A DNA stretch of 7,057 bases from NCBI GenBank assembly GCA_964343305.1, contig CAYFJO010000532.1, positions 1 through 7,057 of the forward strand. The letters run 5' to 3'. Each line of letters begins with the position of its first letter. Within the stretch, counting starts at the first letter, position 1. Below the pieces are notes generated by a model, which saw only the letters and a program-made list of their open reading frames with translations, searched no databases and had not been told where the DNA came from. A program made the translations under genes and the position numbers. Positions 1 to 6,300 of this stretch are shown one piece after another. Source of the stretch: CAYFJO01 sp964343305. GTDB taxonomy: Bacteria > Planctomycetota > Planctomycetia > Pirellulales > Pirellulaceae.

Positions 1-1468
1 CTATATTCTCGCGGCCGGTGAAGTCGGGATGAAAGGCCATGTCGAGATCGAGGAGGCCGGGCCGGCCGGCACGCACCTCGAGGACGCCTTCGGTGGGGGT
101 CGAGATTCCTGAGAGGAGCCGCAACAACGTCGACTTGCCTGTGCCGGTTTGTCCGGCAATGTAGGCGTGGCGGTCGCGCATCTCGCTTGGGATGCGTGCG
201 ACCGTTCGCTGGCCGCGGTGCGCGTTGTCACCGAGAACAATGCTGCCAGTCATGTCTGGCGTTGTTGTGGCTGGCCGCGTTCGAGTCGTAACGCGTCGTA
301 ACCGTTCGCTGTTGACGCTTGGCGCTGGCAAATGCACGAGTCCAGCCAGTTCTGATGTGTTGAGCAACATCCCTGGTCGAAACGTGCAGTGTCCGAGCAG
401 CGACCAGAACAAATCGCCAAAGTTTTCGTCGCCGTGGCAATCCAATTCCTGCGGCGGTGAACTGAATTGTCGCGCCCAGCCACGTAAACTGAAGTAGTCT
501 TTTTGCCGCCGAGCGGCCAAACGCACTGCGACTGCGAAGAGGGGACTACCAAACTTGTCAGCCAACACGCGCTCCGACACGTCGTTGAACAGCATTTTGG
601 CTGGCTCAAACGGATGTCGCGATGCTTGATGGACATTGTCTGCCCACGCTTGTGTCGTCGGCTGCATCAGAACCTGAATCATGGCCCAATCGTCCGGGCC
701 AAGTTGTTCCATCATGGCCACGGCCACGCCGAGTGGATCAGGATCGAGTCGCTGAAAGCATAGCAATGTCTGGTGGTAGCCCTGGGCGAGACAAAAACTC
801 GAACCGTAGCCTTCCTCGGCCAGCAGACTGAAGCCGGGCAACAGATCTGTCGTGAAATCGAGGGAGTCGTGCGTAATGATGGCGGAATTGGGATGGTGGG
901 CGAGCAATTGATTCGCGATGCCGGCCGCGTCGCGACGGTGAGCAACGAACTGAACGGTAATTGTTGGGTCTCGCCAACTGTCTGGTCGCTGTCCATTGCG
1001 GCGTGCGGCCAGGATGTCCCGGCCGTTTTCAAGGCCATCGTAGACGGACTGGGCTCCCAAGCCGATTACCTCGAACGACACTGGCCCCGTGAGGTGTCCG
1101 AAGGACAACAGCAATTGTTCAGCTTGCCTGATCGTCGGCTCATCATCCGGGAATTGCTCAATGGAAATCGGCACAAGGTCGTTTACCATCGTCGGGTCGA
1201 GACTGCCGGGCACAAGTGGCAACACGAGTGGTTGTGCAGGGTCGTAAACGACTGGGGCACGGCCGCCGAACAAGCCGCCGGCATGCCAAGGCCCGACCCA
1301 ATCGTTGACGATGCAGTCCCAAACCGTCACCGACGTGGCGTCATAGGCTTCCCACGGCGGCTCCAGGTCGCAGGGGTGTTCTTGTAGTGGCCAGACACCT
1401 GAGCCCCGCCACAGTTCGGCGAGTGCCGTGCCTTCGTATTGGGCAAACTGATTCGCTGGACGTTTCAT
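1..1468 (-). CDS. HerA/VirB4-like (DUF87-type) ATPase, partial, with ABC-transporter-like tail (chimeric frame)
   Basis: The frame is open for 489 codons from ATG at 1468 to the left window edge, with no stop codon. Start choice: AAGGAG lies 8 nt upstream and overlaps the stop of the preceding gene. Residues 1-410 resemble the long N-terminal part of conjugation/secretion-type ATPases. Around residue 370 there is a conserved-looking run LNTSELAGLVHLPAPSVNSE, then LGDNAHRG (412-419), then the P-loop GQTGTGKST (439-447). In the HerA/VirB4/TraG-like family this order (LGxNxH, then 'RHxYIxGxTGTGKST') is typical; members pump DNA or protein through membranes or work with nucleases. After residue 449 the sequence no longer fits: RLLSGISTPTEG (450-461) and FHPDFTGRENI (479-489) are hallmarks of polysaccharide-export ABC ATPases (Wzt/TagH type). 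Leucines there are all CTC (6 of 6), and GC3 rises from about 58% (60 codons before the P-loop region) to about 77%. The HerA Walker B is therefore absent. It is cotranscribed with the zinc-ribbon membrane protein. HerA-like identity of the first part is fairly sure; whether the fusion is real is not. Confidence 0.8.
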   Translation of the reverse strand, partial: MKRPANQFAQYEGTALAELWRGSGVWPLQEHPCDLEPPWEAYDATSVTVWDCIVNDWVGPWHAGGLFGGRAPVVYDPAQPLVLPLVPGSLDPTMVNDLVPISIEQFPDDEPTIRQAEQLLLSFGHLTGPVSFEVIGLGAQSVYDGLENGRDILAARRNGQRPDSWRDPTITVQFVAHRRDAAGIANQLLAHHPNSAIITHDSLDFTTDLLPGFSLLAEEGYGSSFCLAQGYHQTLLCFQRLDPDPLGVAVAMMEQLGPDDWAMIQVLMQPTTQAWADNVHQASRHPFEPAKMLFNDVSERVLADKFGSPLFAVAVRLAARRQKDYFSLRGWARQFSSPPQELDCHGDENFGDLFWSLLGHCTFRPGMLLNTSELAGLVHLPAPSVNSERLRRVTTRTRPATTTPDMTGSIVLGDNAHRGQRTVARIPSEMRDRHAYIAGQTGTGKSTLLRLLSGISTPTEGVLEVRAGRPGLLDLDMAFHPDFTGRENI

Positions 1469-1476
1469 TGTTGACA

Positions 1477-1482
1477 CTCCTT
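1477..1482 (-). promoter_or_regulatory. Shine-Dalgarno of the HerA-like gene, overlapping the upstream stop codon
   Basis: AAGGAG on the minus strand, 8 nt before the ATG at 1468. It shares bases with the TAA (1483-1481) of the zinc-ribbon gene. The overlap suggests translational coupling of the two genes. Confidence 0.75.
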
Positions 1483-2059
1483 ACCGCACGATGATGGTGC
1501 AATCGCATTGGGGACAGTTGGTGTGTCCGACGACTGAGCCATCAATGGGGCTGCGGACGTTCAAGATGTGGCGCTCACGGTGGTCGTTGAAGCTTCCGGA
1601 CGACCACCGGTCGATTGCCGAGAGGGTGAAGCCGCATCCGGGACACGTCAGCGTCGACACCACACATGCGGTCAACGCATCGGACATGTACCAACTCCAG
1701 CGATAGCCAAACGGCAAGAACCACACAGCAGTCAGCACGCCGAGCCCAACATAGAAGATGAAGAAAAAGAACTGCCGGACAGATCGAATAGACAGCCCGA
1801 TTGAGCGTTTCGCTGGCGGGCGTGACCGCTTCATCGGCGTTGGATCGCTGATGATCGGCAACACGTCATCCGATTGGTCGCACACGGGAACGGTGAACTG
1901 ACCGTGACAGTGGGGACAGGCGACAAGCCCGGATAATCCGTGGCAGTCAAGTTCTGCGCCACAGTGCGGACAGGGTGTCAGGTTGGTGGACGCGGTCGGG
2001 AACGATTGCTGTGGCGGCGGGGGCGGTGGTGTTGGTGCCTGGTCGTGGTGATTGTGCAT
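1481..2059 (-). CDS. Membrane-anchored double zinc-ribbon protein, function unknown
   Basis: 192 residues starting at ATG 2059, preceded by a strong GAGGAG 6 nt upstream. The frame extends 21 codons further upstream, but that part reads through the leader hairpin and has no such signal, so the shorter start is preferred. Layout: a His/Gln/Pro-rich N-terminus with six prolines in a row (11-16); a first zinc ribbon CPHC...CPHC (Cys 30, 33, 48, 51), whose spacing is right for one Zn(II); a basic linker (77-95); one hydrophobic segment FFFFIFYVGLGVLTAVWFLP (97-116), likely a transmembrane helix; then a second, longer Cys cluster CPGC...CPQC (139, 142, 182, 185). Both metal sites flank a single membrane span, so they lie on opposite faces if the span is crossed once. 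I do not recognise a named family. It is the first gene of an operon with the HerA-like ATPase (12-bp gap), which suggests a membrane anchor or adaptor for that ATPase; this is inference from context only. Confidence 0.85.
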   Translation of the reverse strand: MHNHHDQAPTPPPPPPQQSFPTASTNLTPCPHCGAELDCHGLSGLVACPHCHGQFTVPVCDQSDDVLPIISDPTPMKRSRPPAKRSIGLSIRSVRQFFFFIFYVGLGVLTAVWFLPFGYRWSWYMSDALTACVVSTLTCPGCGFTLSAIDRWSSGSFNDHRERHILNVRSPIDGSVVGHTNCPQCDCTIIVR

Positions 2060-2065
2060 TGCAAA

Positions 2066-2071
2066 CTCCTC
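2066..2071 (-). promoter_or_regulatory. Strong Shine-Dalgarno deciding the zinc-ribbon start
   Basis: GAGGAG on the minus strand, 6 nt before ATG 2059. It lies only 12 nt downstream of the T tract of the terminator-like hairpin. Confidence 0.7.
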
Positions 2072-2083
2072 GGTCAAGAAACG

Positions 2084-2127
2084 AAAAAACCGCAGTGGTC
2101 GTGACACGAATGTCAAAACCACTGCGG
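2084..2127 (-). terminator. Intrinsic-terminator-like hairpin in the leader of the zinc-ribbon/HerA operon
   Basis: A perfect 10-bp stem (CCGCAGTGGT at 2090-2099 with its complement at 2118-2127) encloses a 2x2 mismatch and a further perfect 5-bp stem (TGACA 2102-2106 with TGTCA 2111-2115) closed by a 4-nt loop. Read on the minus strand the hairpin is followed at once by six T (2089-2084), the classic rho-independent layout; on the plus strand there is no T tract after it. It sits between the candidate promoter (2208-2181) and the ribosome binding site (2071-2066). It would therefore end transcription before the zinc-ribbon gene unless readthrough is allowed, so it may be an attenuator. Alternatively it is the terminator of transcripts arriving from the upstream minus-strand genes. 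Confidence 0.65.
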
Positions 2128-2130
2128 CCT

Positions 2131-2165
2131 ATTGAATTGGGAAATGAGTTCCCAACTAATTCAAT
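2131..2165. repeat. Interrupted dyad between candidate promoter and terminator hairpin
   Basis: Inner arms TTGGGAA (2137-2143) and TTCCCAA (2149-2155) are a perfect 7-bp inverted repeat with a 5-nt loop. Outer arms ATTGAA (2131-2136) and TTCAAT (2160-2165) pair around a 4-nt bulge. The element is 3 nt from the terminator hairpin and just downstream of the candidate promoter. It could be an operator or a first leader hairpin. I see no convincing alternative pairing with the terminator stem. Confidence 0.5.
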
Positions 2166-2180
2166 CTGTGTGACGAGAGA

Positions 2181-2208
2181 ATACTACGGTCGCTTATCGG
2201 TAAGTCAA
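2181..2208 (-). promoter_or_regulatory. Candidate sigma70-type promoter for the zinc-ribbon/HerA operon
   Basis: On the minus strand TTGACT (2208-2203, 5 of 6 to consensus) and TAGTAT (2186-2181, 4 of 6) are 16 nt apart. Initiation would fall near 2174, giving a leader of about 115 nt that holds both dyads and the T-tract hairpin. Sequence match only. Confidence 0.35.
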
Positions 2209-2302
2209 CAACCAACGGAAAAGGAAATCGGATTGAGAATGAAGAGGATGGATGGAAGGGAAATTGGAAGATGGAATTGAATCGTTGAGCGGAACAACCT
2301 TT

Positions 2303-2330
2303 GCCCAACGCGAGCCAGCGAGCGTTGGGC
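2303..2330. repeat. 9-bp perfect palindrome, 10-nt loop
   Basis: GCCCAACGC (2303-2311) and GCGTTGGGC (2322-2330). There is no T tract on either side, so it is not an obvious terminator. GC-rich intergenic palindromes of this style recur in many planctomycete genomes (from memory); whether this one is repeated cannot be judged from this window. Confidence 0.5.
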
Positions 2331-2357
2331 CACGCGGCGGTGAGGGGGGAGCGACGG

Positions 2358-2370
2358 CTGGCGTAGCCAG
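2358..2370. repeat. Small palindrome CTGGC-GTA-GCCAG
   Basis: A perfect 5-bp inverted repeat with a 3-nt loop, 27 bp from the larger palindrome and in the same G-rich patch. It may be the second hairpin of one structured element. Confidence 0.3.
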
Positions 2371-2444
2371 ACGGAGCGGATCGCCGGAAACGGTGCCTTC
2401 AAGTTACTGCGAAGTATTGAATTAGTACCGACTTACACAGAATG

Positions 2445-2479
2445 CCAAGTTGCCAGCGAGTGGCAACCCGTTGGCAACC
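2445..2479. repeat. Hairpin with an additional direct half-copy
   Basis: GTTGCCA (2449-2455) and TGGCAAC (2461-2467) form a perfect 7-bp stem with a 5-nt loop. CCAA (2445-2448) and TTGG (2471-2474) can extend it across a 3-nt bulge. TGGCAACC occurs twice in direct orientation (2461-2468, 2472-2479), 11 bp apart, about one helical turn. The arrangement resembles a protein-binding site as much as an RNA hairpin. Confidence 0.4.
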
Positions 2480-2567
2480 GCTGAAAAGCCTCTTCAGGGC
2501 CAGGTGTACGTTGAGGGAGCCACGTTTGCGGGCGGCGGAATCGCTTCTGCGCCCGTACAGTCGCGTG

Positions 2568-2588
2568 AAAGTCGCACGTTACGACTTT
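2568..2588. repeat. Hairpin over the stop codon of the DUF1640-like gene
   Basis: AAAGTCG (2568-2574) and CGACTTT (2582-2588) are a perfect 7-bp inverted repeat; the 7-nt loop contains the TAA (2581-2579). There is no T tract after it on the minus strand, so it is at best a weak terminator or a 3'-end stabiliser. Confidence 0.35.
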
Positions 2589-2857
2589 AGCAACTCAATC
2601 ACGGCAACGACCAGCGCCGATTGCGCGATCAATAGGGTTACCATCCACTGAATAAGTGTCACTTTGGCTCGTTCAATTTCAGTTCTGAGTTCACTCTTAA
2701 TGCCTTCAAGACCGAGGGTAAGATCGTTTCTTGTAGCGATGCCGGATAGATCGATTTCCTGGATGACCTCCGTGATCGCCTCGGCCTGTTGCTCGGTAAA
2801 CCCGCTTTCCTTAAGCCGACCGACTAAAGTATGGGTGTTACTTAATGCGATTGCCAT
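2579..2857 (-). CDS. DUF1640-like small coiled-coil protein with C-terminal membrane helix
   Basis: 92 residues from ATG 2857 to TAA 2581-2579. A TTG codon at 2887 could add ten residues, but those lack the family pattern, and no clear Shine-Dalgarno decides between the two starts. Pattern: a short helical head with 'LVGRLKESGFTEQQAEAI' (11-28), an 'IATRNDL' turn (40-46), a charged helix rich in Glu/Lys/Arg (48-66) likely to form a coiled coil, and a hydrophobic end (71-90) likely to be a transmembrane helix. This is the layout of DUF1640/CCDC90-like proteins, which are common in bacteria and their mobile regions, including prophages; the prokaryotic members have no established role. The gene lies 69 bp after the Cys-pair gene in the same direction and may share its transcript. 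Confidence 0.8.
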   Translation of the reverse strand: MAIALSNTHTLVGRLKESGFTEQQAEAITEVIQEIDLSGIATRNDLTLGLEGIKSELRTEIERAKVTLIQWMVTLLIAQSALVVAVIELLKS

Positions 2858-2926
2858 ATGACGGCAGCGTGCCACGAACCACGTCAATATGCAACACGGG
2901 CACGCCAGACAAGACGTGAACCGTGC

Positions 2927-3166
2927 TTAACGCGGCGGCTTCCCAAATAGCCACATGATCAGGCGGGCAAACGGCGGCGGTGGGTCGTCTTTCTTCTTAT
3001 CTGACGGACGTTTGGATCGTTCCTTTTTCCGACGTTGGCCTCGCGGGCCGGGAACGGTAATTGCGTTTCCGCACGTGTTGCAAATCACCTGTTGCCCAGC
3101 ACTCTTTCCGGCCGATGCGGCCGAAGGCGTATGGGCTCGCACTTGCATCAGATTGGGGTGATTCAC
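2927..3166 (-). CDS. Small basic protein with one CxxC pair, hypothetical
   Basis: 79 residues from GTG 3166, or 73 from ATG 3148; stop TAA at 2929-2927. The GTG start has a weak GGCGGA just upstream and the ATG has none, so the start is uncertain. It has a single pair CNTCGNAITVPGP (29-41), like the first half of zinc ribbons common in planctomycete proteins; the second Cys pair is absent, so a full zinc site would need dimerisation or His/other ligands. A strongly basic stretch (42-59, about ten Lys/Arg) follows, then DDPPPP and a short hydrophobic/aromatic end (66-75). The frame is supported by the CxxC context rather than by recognisable homology. The opposite strand also stays open here, so the call is only moderately sure. 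It is the gene nearest the divergent promoter of the TIR-STAND gene. Confidence 0.5.
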   Translation of the reverse strand: MNHPNLMQVRAHTPSAASAGKSAGQQVICNTCGNAITVPGPRGQRRKKERSKRPSDKKKDDPPPPFARLIMWLFGKPPR

Positions 3167-3244
3167 GAGTCCGCCATGCTCGCCGGCAGTCTAATGTGGT
3201 GCTAACAGGCGATTTTGGGCTGTCAGGTTTGTCGTGACGTTGAT

Positions 3245-3272
3245 TTGCCGAGCTGCCCACAACTCCTACAAT
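3245..3272 (+). promoter_or_regulatory. Candidate promoter of the TIR-STAND gene
   Basis: TTGCCG (3245-3250, 4 of 6) and TACAAT (3267-3272, 5 of 6) are 16 nt apart. Transcription would start near 3279, leaving a leader of about 35 nt before the GTG at 3314. It lies in the 147-bp divergent gap between this gene and the Cys-pair gene. Sequence match only. Confidence 0.4.
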
Positions 3273-3302
3273 AGTCATGCACGGTTATCCAACCCTCAGT
3301 CC

Positions 3303-3306
3303 GAGG
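3303..3306 (+). promoter_or_regulatory. Shine-Dalgarno GAGG supporting the GTG start
   Basis: GAGG ends 7 nt before GTG 3314. An in-frame stop (TAG 3272-3274) lies upstream and no in-frame ATG, GTG or TTG occurs between it and 3314. The short GAGG plus a GTG start suggests modest translation. Confidence 0.6.
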
Positions 3307-3313
3307 CACCAAC

Positions 3314-6300
3314 GTGGACGACAAATCTAACGACGCTTTTCTTTCGCACAACCACGATGATCGCGAAGCGGTTGTCGTCCTGGCCAAGCGTCTCATGGCA
3401 GACGGTATCAAAGTTTGGCTCGACATTTGGGAACTGACGCCCGGAGATCCGTTCGCGCCTGAATTGGGGCGGGCTCTCAACGAATGTGAGACCTGCGTCG
3501 TCATGATCGGAGCAAGCGGAATCAGCAACTGGCAGCAAAAAGAGGTTTTCCGGGCCATCGATCAGCAGTCACAAGACGGGCGTCGCGTGATTCCCGTGAT
3601 CTTGCCGGGCGCCCGCTTGGAGAAAGACCACGCGCCGGGTTTTCTGCTAGACAACACCTGGGTCGATTTTCGCACATCGCTGGATGACAACGCCGCCTAT
3701 CATGCCCTGCGTTGTGGAATTCTGGGACAGAAACCCGGCGAGGGACCCGACAGCGCGGTTTACCAAGGCCAGTGCCCATATCGAGGGCTCGTTCATTTCG
3801 ACATCGACGACGCCCGCTTGTTCTTTGGACGCGAAAACCGGACACAGTGGTTGCTGGAAGAATTTCGGTTGCGTTCCGGGAGTGAGTCCGAGAATCGGTT
3901 CGTGGCCATTATCGGGGCGTCCGGCAGCGGTAAGTCGTCGTTGGCCCGCGCCGGACTGTTGGCAGGAATTCAGCAGGGACGAATCCCGTCAAGCGAGCAC
4001 TGGCCAATCATCGTCTGTCGACCAGGCCAGCGCCCGTTGAAAGAATTGGCGCGCGTACTGTGCCAACATCCCGCCACGCGCGAGGTCGCCGGGGACATCG
4101 GAGACTTGATCCAGCGAATGCGGGTCGAAAAAGACCGACTCGATCTGACCACGGGACTGACCATTCCCAGCGGCGACACCACGCGACGTGTCGTCTTGTT
4201 CGTCGACCAGTTTGAGGAACTGTTCACACTCTGCGGCGACGAGCAAGAGCGGCAGGCCTACGCGGATAACCTTTGGTGTGCGGCGACCGAAGCGTCCGGC
4301 AAGACCATCGTTGTCCTGACCATGCGCGCCGACTTCTACGGGGCCTGCGCCGCCTATCCGCAACTGGCTGCCTTGATCGGCAAGCACCAGGAGTTGCTGC
4401 CGCCGATGACGGATCCGGAATTGCGCCGTGCGATCGAACAGCCCGCACAGTTGTGCGGCGTTCAGATCGACCCAGGACTTCCCAGGCTCATGCTCCGCTC
4501 GATGCAAGGCCAGGAGGGTGCGCTGCCGCTGCTTCAGCATGCGTTGCGACAGTTGTGGGAGCAAAGCCGTGGCACGCGGCTCTCGATGGATGCCTATCTG
4601 GACATGGGCGAGTTGCAGGGCGCGCTTGAGCGGCATGCCGACGCCGTGTTCCAGCTGTTTTCAGAACCGCAGCAGGAAATCTGCCACGCGATCCTCTGCT
4701 CGTTGACCAAACTGGGCGAGCGGACCGAGGATACAAAACGCAGTGTGCCGTTGAGTGTCTTGCAGACAACTTGTGGCGATCCGGCCGACGTCCAAGCCGT
4801 TGTCAACAAACTGGCCGATGAACGGTTGGTCACGACAACCAGTGGTGAGGAGCAGAACGAGCCAATGGTCGAGGTGGCGCACGAGGCTTTGATTCGCGGC
4901 TGGACGCGATTGCGCGACTGGTTGGATCAGGATCGCGAGGCGTTGCTTGTCCACCAACACCTGACGGCCCAGGCAGATCAGTGGGCCAAGCATGGCCGCA
5001 GCCCCGACTTTCTTTACTCGGGTGGTCTGCTGGTGCGCTCCGAGCAATGGACACAACAGCATCCCGACCAACTGACGCCGCAAGAAGACGAATTTCTGAC
5101 CGCCAGCGTGGCCGGTTTGGTGCGTAGACTCGGGACCGTTGAACTCAGCCGCGTTCCACAGTTTTTGCAAGACCTCAATCCGTTTCTCGAGCGGGCACGC
5201 GATCCACTCGTCAACATGTTCCAGGAGTCGTCTGAAAATTCGCGCGAGCGGTTGTACGCCAGCGTGGCGCTCTTGCCACTGGATGACAGCCAGGTCGAAT
5301 ATCTGCGCGAGCGCCTGCTGACGGGCGAAATGACCGAGTTTCCGTTTGTCCGGGAGCATCTGCATCCCTTCCGGAATCAACTGACCGAGTGGCTCTGGAG
5401 TGCCGTCGAACAGGCCGGAAGCGACCCGGCTCGCCGCTTTCGTGCCGGACTGGCGTTGGCAACTTTCGACCCGGCGGAAAATGACGCGACGCCTGCGCGC
5501 TGGCACGCCTGCGCAGAGTTTTTGGCCGACCGTTTGGTAGATGCCGTCGCATACAATCCAGCCCAATACGGACTGTTCGAGGAATCGATACAGCCCGTGC
5601 GCAGTGTGCTGATCCCACCGTTGACGCAGATCTTCCGGGATGACTCGGATCCGTTGCGGCGGTCCTGGGTCACCAGCCTGCTGGCCGATCTGGCTAGCGA
5701 TTTTCCGGAAGTGCTGGTCGACCTGGCCTGCGAGGCGGACACCAAACAATTCGCCGCGCTGTTCGATGGCCTACAACGGCACCGGCAACAGTCGATCGAA
5801 CTGGCTCAAGCGGAATTGAACAAACAGCTCGCCACCACAGCGTCGCAAGATGACCAAGAGATGCTTGCCAAGCGGCAGGCCAGCGCGGCAGTGATCTTAT
5901 TGCGATTAGGCGAGTCCGCCACGGTATGGCCGCTGCTGCCGCACACGCCCGATCCACGGCGGCGAAGCTACCTGCTCCACCGCTTGCATCCGCTGGGCGT
6001 CGATCCCACAGAGATCATCTCGCGTCTGGATGTTGAGCCTGACGTATCGGCCCGGCGCGCGCTGATCCTGGCTATGGGCGAACTCTTCGACACTGGGGGA
6101 CTGGCTCATATTGCGGAGTCTTCGGAGCAAAATGTGCCTGTCCCGCTCACGAGGGCTGAGTTCTCCGATCGGCTGGAGCAACTCTACCGGGACGACCCCG
6201 ACCCTGGAATTCATGGCGCGGCCGAGTGGGTCCTGCGCCGCTGGAACCAACTCGCGCGGCTCAAGGAGAGTGTCCAAAAACTGGCCAGCGCCAAACCCCA

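Larger units (their letters stand above)
2060..2578. other. Gene-free stretch with leader elements and several palindromes
   Basis: No frame here looks like protein: the two short candidate frames (2402-2205 minus, 2442-2651 plus) have Arg/Ser/Pro-rich nonsense composition and cross the hairpins. From left to right it holds the Shine-Dalgarno and terminator-like hairpin of the zinc-ribbon gene, a second dyad, a candidate minus-strand promoter, a purine-rich patch (about 2214-2280), a 9-bp palindrome (2303-2330), a G-rich spacer with a 5-bp palindrome (2358-2370), and a hairpin with an extra half-copy (2445-2479). No tRNA, rRNA or CRISPR repeat was seen. It separates the DUF1640-like gene from the zinc-ribbon/HerA operon. 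Confidence 0.7.

Noticed and set aside
773..1387. 204-codon plus-strand frame
   Set aside because: Antisense to the HerA-like gene, which has a good Shine-Dalgarno, family motifs and an unbroken 489-codon frame.
2205..2402. 65-codon minus-strand frame
   Set aside because: Runs through the palindromes and the purine-rich patch; no ribosome binding site or recognisable motif.
2500..2580. Possible tRNA or attachment site before the DUF1640-like gene
   Set aside because: No cloverleaf, T-loop GTTCGA-type box or acceptor stem can be drawn, and no direct repeat pair marking att sites was found.
2442..2651. 69-codon plus-strand frame in the intergenic stretch
   Set aside because: Crosses a hairpin and overlaps the 3' end of the DUF1640-like gene in antisense; composition is not protein-like.
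2997..3278. 93-codon minus-strand frame beginning MTIVGVVGSS
   Set aside because: The first ten residues look natural, but the remainder is Arg/Ser-rich and loses the CxxC context read in the neighbouring frame. It also crosses the candidate promoter of the TIR-STAND gene.
3989..4636. 215-codon minus-strand frame
   Set aside because: Antisense to the NTPase core (Walker B, RADFYG, GALPLLQHAL) with low-complexity Arg/Gln/Leu composition; a shadow of codon bias.
4661..5749. Long open frame (362 codons) on the minus strand
   Set aside because: It lies wholly inside the TIR-STAND gene on the opposite strand. The plus-strand frame shows firm domain motifs throughout; the antisense translation shows none.
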